The notes below the pieces were generated by a model, which was not told the origin of the DNA, ran no database searches, and worked only from the letters and a program-made list of their open reading frames with translations. Below, one piece after another: positions 1 through 5,830 of a stretch of DNA of 5,830 bases (position 1 is its first letter; each line of letters opens with the position of its first letter). Made by a program: the position numbers and the translations under genes. The stretch is taken from the NCBI GenBank assembly GCA_041686915.1, contig JAWLDB010000168.1, positions 1 through 5,830 of the forward strand, read 5' to 3'. The DNA comes from JAWLDB01 sp041686915. Lineage in GTDB: Bacteria > Bacillota > UBA994 > UBA5500.

Positions 1-51
1 GGCAGGTATTGGGCCATTTCCATAGAACTAAACATACAAGAACTGTTTGTA

Positions 52-57
52 GAGGTG
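52..57 (+). promoter_or_regulatory. Ribosome binding site that decides a TTG start
   Basis: GAGGTG matches the anti-Shine-Dalgarno complement exactly and sits six bases before the TTG at 64. It overlaps the alternative GTG start at 55, which would need a site around 42-49, where only an unrelated AT-rich stretch is seen. This favours the TTG start and a protein three residues shorter than the longest open frame. Confidence 0.6.
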
Positions 58-63
58 TCGCGC

Positions 64-522
64 TTGGCTGATTTGAAAGAGTTTCTGTCCACCGAACTGG
101 TTGTCTTCTTCACGGCCTGCATGCCGATAGTTGAGCTCCGCGGAGCTATCCCAGTAGGGGTCGCCATGGGCCTTAGCCCCCTGCACTCCTACTTTCTCAG
201 CCTGCTCGGCAGCACGCTCCCAGTACCAATCATCCTGTTCTCCATCCGCCCCATCTTTAACCAGCTGAAGCAGACAACCCTCAAGGGCTGGATAGACCGG
301 CTTAGCGCCCGCGCTCTGCTGAAGAGTGACAACATCCAGCGTTACGGCTTTTGGGGCCTCCTACTCTTCGTGGCCGTCCCACTGCCCGGCACCGGGGTCT
401 GGACAGGCTCGCTAATTGCCTCACTGCTCGATATGCGGTTCAAGCTAGCCTTCCCGGCAATCCTGCTAGGCAACACCGTGGCTGGCGCCATCATTATGCT
501 GGCGAGTCATGCAATAGCATAA
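64..522 (+). CDS. Small membrane protein, COG2426 / putative small multi-drug export family
   Basis: A 152-residue integral membrane protein when started at the TTG at 64. Two signature segments of the family are visible: ELRGAIPVG at about residues 24-32 and PLPGTGVWTG at about 106-115. Each lies in a hydrophobic stretch that could form membrane or re-entrant helices, with a more polar middle (about 64-95) between them. This two-half, proline- and glycine-rich layout resembles DedA/VTT-type membrane proteins (inference). The family name suggests efflux, but its substrate is not established, so transport is a weak inference. The TTG start is chosen because GAGGTG at 52-57 is an excellent Shine-Dalgarno six bases upstream. 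The in-frame GTG at 55 lies inside that motif and has no ribosome site of its own. The gene stands alone on the plus strand and converges on galU. Length is normal for the family and nothing is broken. Confidence 0.85.
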   Translation: MADLKEFLSTELVVFFTACMPIVELRGAIPVGVAMGLSPLHSYFLSLLGSTLPVPIILFSIRPIFNQLKQTTLKGWIDRLSARALLKSDNIQRYGFWGLLLFVAVPLPGTGVWTGSLIASLLDMRFKLAFPAILLGNTVAGAIIMLASHAIA

Positions 523-533
523 ACGTATGTCAA

Positions 534-560
534 ACGGCCACCTCAAATTGAGGTGGCCGT
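534..560. terminator. Convergent hairpin, probable bidirectional terminator
   Basis: The arms at 534-546 and 548-560 are perfect reverse complements (ACGGCCACCTCAA and its complement). In practice this gives about 11 base pairs closed by a five-base AAATT loop. It lies 11 bases after the stop of the plus-strand membrane gene and 57 bases past the galU stop, exactly where two converging transcripts should end. The minus-strand side is followed by TTTGACATACGTTT, moderately U-rich. The plus-strand side (CTATACTAAC) lacks a proper U-tract. Termination is therefore better supported for galU than for the plus-strand gene. Confidence 0.65.
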
Positions 561-617
561 CTATACTAACGCTGGTTACTAACTAGAAAATCGTATATGT
601 TTGTCCAGCGGATTGTC

Positions 618-1478
618 TTACCTTCTTTCCATTAGCTGCATAAGCATTTCCCTAACCTGCTCCCCGAACCCGGGCCGGGCGAGTGCCATTCCTACGTTTG
701 CCTCGATGAACCCTAAAGGTGAACCGGTATCATAACGTTTGCCTTGCAGAGTGCAAGCCCTCACCGGCAGACCTTTCTTGATCATCAGCGCGATAGCATC
801 CGTCAGCTGCAGCTCGCCTCCAGCGCCAGGCGTAATCTCCTGCAAGCAATCGAAAACCTCGGGCTGCAGCAAGTACCTGCCCACAACAGCCAAGTTGCTA
901 GGCGCATTCTCTTGGCTTGGTTTCTCCACTATTCCGGAAACCAGACCGTCAGCATCTACTTTCACAACCCCGTATTTGCTTACACTCTCCCATGGCACCG
1001 GTTGGACTGCCAGTACTGAGTCCCGCTCGCTTTGCTGGATCTGCAGCAGCTGCATTAGCGCGGGCACCTCGCCCTGCACCAAATCATCCGGCAGCGCCAC
1101 GAAGAAAGGCTCCCTCCCGACAAAATCACTGGCGCAGCCCACGGCATGACCGAGACCCAACGCCCTGCCCTGGCGCACGAAATGCACCGTGGCTAGATCA
1201 GCCGCTTTCAATACTTCTGCCAAGGCCGCCTGCTTCGCGGGCTTGTCCAGGGCGGCTTCCAGTTCCGGCGCCCGGTCAAAGTGATCTTCCAGAGCTCCCT
1301 TTCCGCGTCCGGTAATAACCAAAATACTGGTGCTTCCCGACGCAACTGCCTCTTCTACTACATGCTGTATCGCTGGCTTGTCTACAACCGTAACTAACTC
1401 TTTGGGAATAGCTTTGGTTGCAGGCAGCATTCGTGTGCCAAAACCGGCTGCCGGGATTACTGTTTTTAGAGTTTCCAT
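618..1478 (-). CDS. galU: UTP-glucose-1-phosphate uridylyltransferase (UDP-glucose pyrophosphorylase)
   Basis: Makes UDP-glucose and pyrophosphate from UTP and glucose-1-phosphate, in the cytoplasm. The 286-residue length is typical (the Bacillus homologue is called GtaB). Visible signatures: the nucleotide-binding loop at residues 9-22 (PAAGFGTRMLPATK), then PKE at 25-27. LPDD at 129-132 carries the metal-binding aspartate. VEKP at 184-187 has the lysine that contacts the sugar phosphate in the family, and ELQLTDAI at 222-229 is the family's acceptor-side motif. The ATG at 1478 is preceded by GGAGG (1488-1492), nine bases away. The gene starts 33 bases after the phosphosugar mutase stop with no terminator between, so the two are probably cotranscribed and act in sequence. 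It is the last gene of its unit, facing the hairpin at 534-560. All key residues are intact. Confidence 0.96.
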   Translation of the reverse strand: METLKTVIPAAGFGTRMLPATKAIPKELVTVVDKPAIQHVVEEAVASGSTSILVITGRGKGALEDHFDRAPELEAALDKPAKQAALAEVLKAADLATVHFVRQGRALGLGHAVGCASDFVGREPFFVALPDDLVQGEVPALMQLLQIQQSERDSVLAVQPVPWESVSKYGVVKVDADGLVSGIVEKPSQENAPSNLAVVGRYLLQPEVFDCLQEITPGAGGELQLTDAIALMIKKGLPVRACTLQGKRYDTGSPLGFIEANVGMALARPGFGEQVREMLMQLMERR

Positions 1479-1511
1479 GTGCTGCTTCCTCCAAACCCCA
1501 GTGAAATACTT

Positions 1512-3281
1512 CTACGCCAACTCAGAGCCCTCTCTATCAGGTTGAGCACTAGCAGCAGCCTCGCGCTCTGCTCTTATGGCAGCTGCGACTATATACTGCA
1601 CCTCTTCTTCCAGCAGGTCGAGCTGCTGAGTCGCCTGTTCTGCACTATCTGCCACAGCGGCTAAATAGAACTTTATCTTTGGCTCGGTTCCTGACGGACG
1701 CACACAGACCCATGCTCCACGCTCCAACATCAGCTTAATCGTGTTCTCCTTGGGCAGATCGAGGTCCGTGTTCACCTTCCTTAGATAGTCCCGCACTTCA
1801 GTTACGTGCATTCCGGCAAGATTCTCAGGAGTCCTTAGCCGCAGTTGATGCATCAAGCTAGTAATGAGCGCTTGGCCTTGCTTGCCCTCAAAAGTCCACG
1901 CAAGTAATCTTTCCCTATGGTAACCATGGCGCTGCTGCAATGCATCCAGAGCATCTAGCAGTGTCAGCCCCTGCAGTCTGTAGGTTAACGCCATTTCCGC
2001 TACCAGCAAGCTTGCCACCACCGCATCTTTGTCTCGAGCATGCGTACCGGCCAGATAACCGAAACTCTCTTCAAACCCAAATATGAAGGATCGATCACCT
2101 GTCTCTTCAAATTCTCTGATCTTCTCGCCTATGTACTTAAAACCCGTTAAAGTATCCATCATAGTCACAGCATAATGCCTGGCAATCGACCGACCGAGTT
2201 CACTGGTAACAATCGTCTTGACTACCGTTGCGCCATCATCCAGCTCGTTGCTCGCCTGCTTTGCCCTTAATATGTAGTCAAGTAGCAGTGCGCCCGTCTG
2301 GTTGCCGTTCAGCAACACATACTCACCCAGGTCGTCTTTAACCATCACCCCCACCCGGTCAGCATCCGGATCGGTCGCGAGAATGATGTCTGCCGACAAG
2401 TCCTTGGCAACTTGAATAGCTAGCTCAAAGGCACCAGGGTCTTCAGGGTTTGGAACCCGCACTGTAGAAAAGGCCGGATCCGGTACTGCCTGTGCTTCCA
2501 CTACGGACAGGCTGCTAAACCCTACCTGATCAAACAGTTGCCCAATCATTGACAAGCCTGTCCCATGCAATGGGCTGTAAGCAATCTTGAGCTCGCTCCC
2601 CCGCTCTGCGACCAGCTTCGGATTAGCCAGTTGGGCTTTAACAGCTGTCAGGAAGAGCGTGTCCATCTCTTCGCCCAGAATCTGCAGCAGGCCATTGCGA
2701 TGAGCCGCTTCCCCGTCCAAAGGTTGTTGAACCATAGCGAGGTCCGTAACGGCTTTCACAGCATTGACGATGGCATTAGCTGCCTCCGAAACTATCTGAC
2801 AACCATCTGGCCCATACACTTTATAGCCGTTATACTCCGGAGGATTATGGCTTGCAGTAATCACAATACCGGCACTTGCCCGCAGCTCCCGGACGGCAAA
2901 AGAGAGTTCTGGCGTAGGCCGTGGCCCGGCGAACAAATATGCGCGGATGCCGTTGCCGTTAAGTACCGCAGCCGTCTCAGCGGCTAGCTCCCGTGAGCAG
3001 CGCCTGGTGTCGTAGGCGATAACCACGCTCCGCTCACCGCTCACCTGCTCCAATAGATAGTTGGCCAAGCCTTGGGTTGCCATCCGCAGCGTATACCGAT
3101 TAATCCGGTTTGTACCTGCTCCCAGCCTACCGCGCATACCCCCGGTGCCAAACTCCAAGTCTGTAAAAAACCGGTCTTCAATGGCCGGCTCGTCTTCACC
3201 GATCGCAAGCAATTCCCGCTTAGTCTCTATGTCTATAACGTCACTATGTAGCCACTGTTGGTATTTCTCGCGGTACTGCAT
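1512..3281 (-). CDS. pgcA: Phosphoglucomutase / phosphomannomutase (alpha-D-phosphohexomutase family)
   Basis: Interconverts hexose-6-phosphate and hexose-1-phosphate through a phosphoserine intermediate. Here the likely main role is glucose-6-phosphate to glucose-1-phosphate for the adjacent galU. At 589 residues it fits the long PgcA-type bacterial enzymes. The four active-site loops appear in order. The phosphoserine loop TASHNP is at 142-147 (catalytic S144). The metal loop DPDADR is at 304-309 (D304, D306, D308). The sugar-specificity loop FGFEESFGY is at 401-409. The phosphate-binding loop RPSGTEPK is at 528-535. The N-terminal FGTGGMRG (44-51) is also typical. The ATG at 3281 has AGGGGG (3290-3295) eight bases upstream. 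The polar, acidic tail after about residue 570 is not conserved-looking. Family sequence alone does not settle glucose versus mannose preference; pairing with galU favours glucose. The symbol is by similarity. Confidence 0.93.
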   Translation of the reverse strand: MQYREKYQQWLHSDVIDIETKRELLAIGEDEPAIEDRFFTDLEFGTGGMRGRLGAGTNRINRYTLRMATQGLANYLLEQVSGERSVVIAYDTRRCSRELAAETAAVLNGNGIRAYLFAGPRPTPELSFAVRELRASAGIVITASHNPPEYNGYKVYGPDGCQIVSEAANAIVNAVKAVTDLAMVQQPLDGEAAHRNGLLQILGEEMDTLFLTAVKAQLANPKLVAERGSELKIAYSPLHGTGLSMIGQLFDQVGFSSLSVVEAQAVPDPAFSTVRVPNPEDPGAFELAIQVAKDLSADIILATDPDADRVGVMVKDDLGEYVLLNGNQTGALLLDYILRAKQASNELDDGATVVKTIVTSELGRSIARHYAVTMMDTLTGFKYIGEKIREFEETGDRSFIFGFEESFGYLAGTHARDKDAVVASLLVAEMALTYRLQGLTLLDALDALQQRHGYHRERLLAWTFEGKQGQALITSLMHQLRLRTPENLAGMHVTEVRDYLRKVNTDLDLPKENTIKLMLERGAWVCVRPSGTEPKIKFYLAAVADSAEQATQQLDLLEEEVQYIVAAAIRAEREAAASAQPDREGSELA

Positions 3282-3310
3282 TAAGCTAACCCCCTACACG
3301 CAATACTCTT

Positions 3311-3358
3311 ATGATAAGTTCGCTGCCCATCAGCAGACCTGTCTTGTGAACTTATTGT
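3311..3358. repeat. Inverted repeat upstream of the mutase-galU unit
   Basis: ATAAGTTC at 3314-3321 is mirrored by GAACTTAT at 3348-3355, with a 26-base spacer that itself holds a small GCTG/CAGC stem (3322-3325 and 3331-3334). The repeat lies 30 bases upstream of the mutase start, where a promoter, operator or leader structure would be expected. As a plus-strand RNA the arms would extend with G-U pairs, but the neighbouring genes run the other way, so it is better regarded as a DNA-level element. It may be chance. Confidence 0.3.
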
Positions 3359-3395
3359 GTAAGCCAAATAATGCTACCCATAGTTCTTGATATAG

Positions 3396-3421
3396 GAAAA
3401 CAGTGGGTTTCGCCACTGTTT
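3396..3421 (-). terminator. Intrinsic terminator after the nucleotide-sugar dehydratase
   Basis: A nine-base-pair perfect stem, AAACAGTGG (3398-3406) with CCACTGTTT (3413-3421), closes a six-base loop. Read on the minus strand the stem ends in CTGTTTTCC, giving a short U-tract. It lies about 115 bases downstream of the dehydratase stop and upstream of the mutase start. It therefore separates the dehydratase transcript from the mutase-galU operon, which must then have its own promoter between here and 3282. Confidence 0.7.
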
Positions 3422-3487
3422 GATATCCAGCACTCTGTTAAATTACGAATGCATCCTTGTAATCACTGTAAGAAAAGACGATTGATA

Positions 3488-3528
3488 GCTCCCAATGCCC
3501 CTCTCTGGTGATAGTAAGGGTATGGGCT
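3488..3528 (-). other. Imperfect hairpin just after the dehydratase stop
   Basis: In the minus-strand transcript, AGCCCA followed by ACCCT pairs imperfectly with AGGG and TGGGAGCT across a loop of about 13 bases, with small bulges. It begins only a few bases after the stop codon at 3537-3539. No U-tract follows directly, so it is not a canonical terminator. It could stabilise the mRNA 3' end or be chance. Confidence 0.25.
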
Positions 3529-3536
3529 CTTATATA

Positions 3537-5396
3537 CTATAGTCCCGATTGTTGGGCTGCAGCTGCCTCACTGAGAGCATGCCTGTCCAAGGTTGCTACG
3601 ATTTCGAGGACCTGAGTGGGCATACAGCCTTGATCTCTGAGTGAGGCTATATGTACCAACGCTTCTTCAATGATAGATGCTTGTAAGGCTGATTGCCGAG
3701 CCGTAAAGATCCTCTCATGACGAGTAGCAAGGGTACCTTCATCGGAAGTTAGTAGTTCCTCAAACAACTTCTCACCTGGCCTCATACCGGTATATTCAAT
3801 ACGAATGTCCTCATTGGGCTTAAACCCTGATAGTGTGATCAGATCTTGAGCCAGATCTACAATCTTCACCGGCTCACCCATGTCAAGCACAAAGACTTCA
3901 CCGCCAAGGCCTAGGGCACCTGCTTGTATAACCAAACTTACTGCCTCTGGGATCGTCATAAAGTACCGTGTCATTTCCGGGTGAGTAACGGTGACCGGGC
4001 CTCCTTGGGCTATTTGCTCCTTGAACAGGGGAATAACGCTACCCCTGCTGCCCAGCACATTTCCGAACCGTACAGCCATGAACTTGGTGCTGCTACGCTG
4101 ATTGATACTCTGAATAACCAGTTCAGCCATACGCTTAGTGGCACCCATGACGCTGGTGGGGTTAACAGCCTTATCGGTAGATATTAGTACAAAGCGATCT
4201 ACCCCATGGGCTTCTGCCGCTTCAGCTACGTTCTTGGTACCAAAGACGTTGTTCTTCAAAGCTTCGGCGGGATTATACTCCATCAATGGAACGTGCTTAT
4301 GCGCCGCTGCGTGAAACACGACTTGAGGGTTATACTCAGAAAATACCTGAGTGATACGGGCTCTATCCTGGACATCTGCTATGACGGGTACCAGGTTTAG
4401 ATTTGGATGTGAACGAGCGAGTTCCTTATGTATGAGATAAATACTGTTTTCGCCGTGCCCCAAAAGTAGAACTGTGGACGCGCCAAAGGTTGCCACTTGA
4501 CGCGAGAGCTCCGAGCCAATAGAACCGCCAGCGCCAGTTACCAGAACTGTCTTGTCACGAATATACTCACTAATCCCGAATTGATCCATTTTGATCTCTG
4601 GCCTTGGTAGCAAATCCTCTATTTGCACTTCGCGGATCCCGCTGAGTTGGATGCCCGTCTTCAATACGCGGAAGAGGCCGGGGACAATTCTGGGCTTTAT
4701 GCTAATGTTTGTACACTTTTGGACAAGTTCCTTAATCCGTGTGTTTGGTGCTGAAGGCATCGCAATTATAACGTCGCTTACCCCCTGGGCTAAGATAATC
4801 TCTTCTAGTAACGCTAAACTCCCCAGGACGGGAAGCCCCGCAACCTTGAACCCGATCTTACGCTTATCATCGTCCAAGAAACCAACGGGCTTATAGTCAA
4901 GCTCGGGGTGTCTTGCTATCTCTTCCACCAGCATACGACCTGCATCGCCAGCCCCCAGGATTAATGCGCGCTTCCGTCCATTGGATTGCTTTTTCTTACG
5001 AATATCTGTGATTAGACGCAGCAGGAAGCGAATTCCGCCTACTGCCGCTACGTTCATAAACCAGGTCATAACCAAAACGCTTTTCGGAAAGGTGATTTCC
5101 GGGTTAACGTACATTACACCGAAAAGACATCCAGTTGCAACAGTTACAGCACTAGCAATGGCAAAGAGGTCAAAAGCCGATGCGTATCGCCATATGCGGC
5201 TATATAGCCCGAAATAAAAGTATATGACAAAGTAGAGCGGAATCCCGATTAGCAAGTAACGCCCCCAGGTGGATAGATGTCCCGAAGAATGTATAGAGTC
5301 GAATCGGAGGACAAGACCTATCATGCCAGACAGTACGAGAGCCAACATATCCAGCAAGACTAGGATAACTTTGTTGCGATACTTGGACAATGACAC
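3537..5396 (-). CDS. Membrane-anchored nucleotide-sugar 4,6-dehydratase (CapD/WbpM/PglF type)
   Basis: Predicted to convert a UDP-sugar, most likely UDP-N-acetylglucosamine, to its 4-keto-6-deoxy form for polysaccharide or glycan synthesis. The full family architecture is present in 619 residues. Four N-terminal membrane segments lie at about 9-30, 46-66, 77-97 and 105-126. A CoA-binding-like Rossmann domain starts at LILGAGDAG (145-153). The catalytic SDR domain starts at TGAGGSIG (287-294). The active site reads STDKAVNPTSVMGATKR at 406-422: D408, K409, M417 and K421. Methionine replaces the usual SDR tyrosine, which is normal in the long PglF/WbpM group, not a defect. RFGNVLGS (443-450) and GMRPGEKLFEE (537-547) are further family motifs. 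The GTG start at 5396 has GGAGGAGGT (5404-5412) seven bases upstream. It is flanked by terminators on both sides and looks monocistronic. The product sugar cannot be read from sequence. Confidence 0.93.
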   Translation of the reverse strand: MSLSKYRNKVILVLLDMLALVLSGMIGLVLRFDSIHSSGHLSTWGRYLLIGIPLYFVIYFYFGLYSRIWRYASAFDLFAIASAVTVATGCLFGVMYVNPEITFPKSVLVMTWFMNVAAVGGIRFLLRLITDIRKKKQSNGRKRALILGAGDAGRMLVEEIARHPELDYKPVGFLDDDKRKIGFKVAGLPVLGSLALLEEIILAQGVSDVIIAMPSAPNTRIKELVQKCTNISIKPRIVPGLFRVLKTGIQLSGIREVQIEDLLPRPEIKMDQFGISEYIRDKTVLVTGAGGSIGSELSRQVATFGASTVLLLGHGENSIYLIHKELARSHPNLNLVPVIADVQDRARITQVFSEYNPQVVFHAAAHKHVPLMEYNPAEALKNNVFGTKNVAEAAEAHGVDRFVLISTDKAVNPTSVMGATKRMAELVIQSINQRSSTKFMAVRFGNVLGSRGSVIPLFKEQIAQGGPVTVTHPEMTRYFMTIPEAVSLVIQAGALGLGGEVFVLDMGEPVKIVDLAQDLITLSGFKPNEDIRIEYTGMRPGEKLFEELLTSDEGTLATRHERIFTARQSALQASIIEEALVHIASLRDQGCMPTQVLEIVATLDRHALSEAAAAQQSGL

Positions 5397-5403
5397 TATC
5401 CTT

Positions 5404-5412
5404 ACCTCCTCC
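5404..5412 (-). promoter_or_regulatory. Strong ribosome binding site for the GTG-started dehydratase
   Basis: GGAGGAGGT on the minus strand lies seven bases before the GTG at 5396. The spacing fixes this GTG as the start rather than the nearby TTG at 5390, and the strong match may compensate for the weaker start codon. Confidence 0.75.
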
Positions 5413-5510
5413 GTCTAAGAACGGGCATATGGAACGCTTCCTGGCGTGTGGATAATCTCTGTAGGCCTCGGCAGCAGTTGATCTAGATATGCATAGGCCC
5501 AGGGACCCAC

Positions 5511-5534
5511 TAGTGATAGTTCTATAGTCCTAGT
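5511..5534. repeat. Ordered TAGT repeat in the dehydratase upstream region
   Basis: TAGT occurs at 5511, 5517, 5525 and 5531, that is TAGT-N2-TAGT twice with a 14-base period. It lies between the kinase terminator and the dehydratase start, in the stretch that should carry the dehydratase promoter. No convincing -35/-10 pair was found there. It could be an operator with repeated half-sites, or chance in a short AT-rich segment. Confidence 0.3.
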
Positions 5535-5543
5535 CGTTAGGTG

Positions 5544-5569
5544 AAAAAAGTGCTGTGCTTAACACAGCA
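5544..5569 (-). terminator. Intrinsic terminator after the tyrosine kinase gene
   Basis: On the minus strand a seven-base-pair perfect stem, TGCTGTG with CACAGCA (5563-5569 and 5551-5557), closes a five-base loop. It is followed by one C and six T (5544-5549). This is a textbook rho-independent terminator about 120 bases past the kinase stop. It isolates the kinase operon from the dehydratase gene downstream. Confidence 0.85.
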
Positions 5570-5620
5570 GGTAGAAATCGCTGCAGCCACAAAATGCTGC
5601 TCTCTACGGCAACATGGTCT

Positions 5621-5683
5621 TCGATCAGGGGACACACCTCAACAAGACGCAATTGTTACGAGCCCGAGGTATGTCCCCATCGA
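5621..5683. repeat. 63-base imperfect palindrome, REP-like
   Basis: GGGGACACACCTC (5628-5640) pairs with GAGGTATGTCCCC (5666-5678) in 12 of 13 positions. The single mismatch becomes a G-U pair in the minus-strand RNA. Outside a two-base bulge, TCGAT (5621-5625) pairs with ATCGA (5679-5683). Inside an eight-base bulge, AACAA (5641-5645) pairs with TTGTT (5653-5657) around a seven-base loop. The total is 23 base pairs with asymmetric bulges. It begins seven bases after the kinase stop and has no U-tract, so it is not a simple terminator. The bulged palindrome in an intergenic gap resembles REP elements mobilised by IS200-like RAYT transposases. That assignment is inference, and no transposase is in the window. 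Confidence 0.55.
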
Positions 5684-5690
5684 GGTGTCA

Positions 5691-5830
5691 TTACGCCTTG
5701 CTTTCGCCGTAATAGTAATAGTAGTAGCCGGCACCATCGTGTTCTACGCCGTTGAGGACAACGCCGAGGATCTTGGCTTTAACCGCATCGAGCTGAGCTT
5801 TAGCGCGCTGCGCCAGATCGCGGGTGACAA
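5691..5830 (-). CDS. Tyrosine-protein kinase of capsule/EPS synthesis (BY-kinase, CpsD/CapB type), C-terminal part
   Basis: Only the last 45 residues and the stop are in the window; the gene continues past the right edge. The fragment contains the segment AKILGVVLNGVE, which matches the end of the ATPase domain in CpsD/CapB/EpsB-type kinases. It then has a run of six consecutive tyrosines followed by GESKA and TAA (5691-5693). A C-terminal tyrosine cluster is the autophosphorylation site of this family. These kinases work at the inner face of the membrane with a Wzz/CpsC-like activator and control polysaccharide chain length and export. Whether the activator is fused or separate cannot be seen here. 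A neighbouring nucleotide-sugar dehydratase fits the role. The gene is followed by a bulged palindrome and then a strong terminator. Confidence 0.88.
   Translation of the reverse strand, partial: VTRDLAQRAKAQLDAVKAKILGVVLNGVEHDGAGYYYYYYGESKA

Noticed and set aside
739..1315. Plus-strand open frames opposite galU (for example 739-1149 and 917-1315)
   Set aside because: They lie entirely antisense to a full-length galU with intact motifs. Their translations are low-complexity with no recognisable domain, and no ribosome site supports them.
2565..2987. 140-codon plus-strand open frame opposite the mutase
   Set aside because: Antisense shadow of a well-supported gene, with no family resemblance and no plausible promoter or terminator.
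3282..3395. Promoter for the mutase-galU operon (for example TATCAT near 3309-3314 on the minus strand)
   Set aside because: The -10-like hexamer has no acceptable -35 at 16-18 bases. A promoter must exist in this gap if the upstream terminator works, but it could not be placed.
4591..4896. 101-codon plus-strand open frame opposite the dehydratase
   Set aside because: Antisense shadow of the conserved Rossmann region; its composition mirrors the real frame.
5481..5515. Cluster of short palindromes (ATCTAGAT, TATGCATA, ACTAGT)
   Set aside because: Six- to eight-base palindromes without a shared pattern or paired arms; no function can be supported.
5397..5543. Sigma-A type promoter for the dehydratase (for example TATAGA near 5522-5527 on the minus strand)
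   Set aside because: At 17-base spacing the partner -35 would be the T-run of the terminator, a poor match. No other pair was better, so no promoter is claimed.
5555..5755. 66-codon plus-strand open frame across the kinase 3' end and intergenic gap
   Set aside because: It runs through the terminator stem, the palindrome and the antisense of the kinase end. The protein is rich in Arg/Ser/His without a domain, and no ribosome site was seen.

Overview
The window reads as a stretch of an exopolysaccharide or capsule locus from a Gram-positive-type bacterium. The best guess is Firmicutes of a clostridial type. The grounds are strong GGAGG-type ribosome binding sites, use of GTG and TTG starts, a free-standing bacterial tyrosine kinase ending in a tyrosine cluster, and PgcA/GtaB-like sugar enzymes. 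Genus cannot be decided from the sequence alone. No rRNA, tRNA, CRISPR array, complete insertion sequence or phage gene was seen.

Layout. On the plus strand, 64-522 encodes a small membrane protein of the COG2426 'small multi-drug export' family. It converges on a minus-strand block, with a strong GC-rich hairpin at 534-560 between the two. Read in the direction of transcription (right to left), the minus-strand block has four genes. First is the 3' end of a BY-type tyrosine kinase (CpsD/CapB type; stop at 5691, continuing past the right edge). Then comes a membrane-anchored nucleotide-sugar 4,6-dehydratase of the CapD/WbpM/PglF type (5396-3537), a phosphoglucomutase/phosphomannomutase (3281-1512) and a UTP-glucose-1-phosphate uridylyltransferase, galU (1478-618).

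Transcription units. A textbook intrinsic terminator at 5544-5569 ends the kinase transcript, and a second at 3396-3421 lies downstream of the dehydratase. The mutase and galU are 33 bases apart with no terminator between them and look like one operon. The minus-strand genes therefore appear to form at least three units: kinase (upstream operon), dehydratase alone, and mutase-galU. No promoter was convincing enough to list.

Function. The mutase interconverts glucose-6-phosphate and glucose-1-phosphate, and GalU turns the latter into UDP-glucose. The dehydratase makes a 4-keto-6-deoxy UDP-sugar, probably from UDP-GlcNAc. The tyrosine kinase usually controls polymer length and export. Together they supply and regulate activated sugars for a surface polysaccharide.

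The genes are ordinary members of known families. The least explained DNA is the 294-base gap at 5397-5690. It holds a 63-base imperfect palindrome resembling a REP-type element, the terminator, and a short ordered repeat of TAGT. No clearly new system was found.
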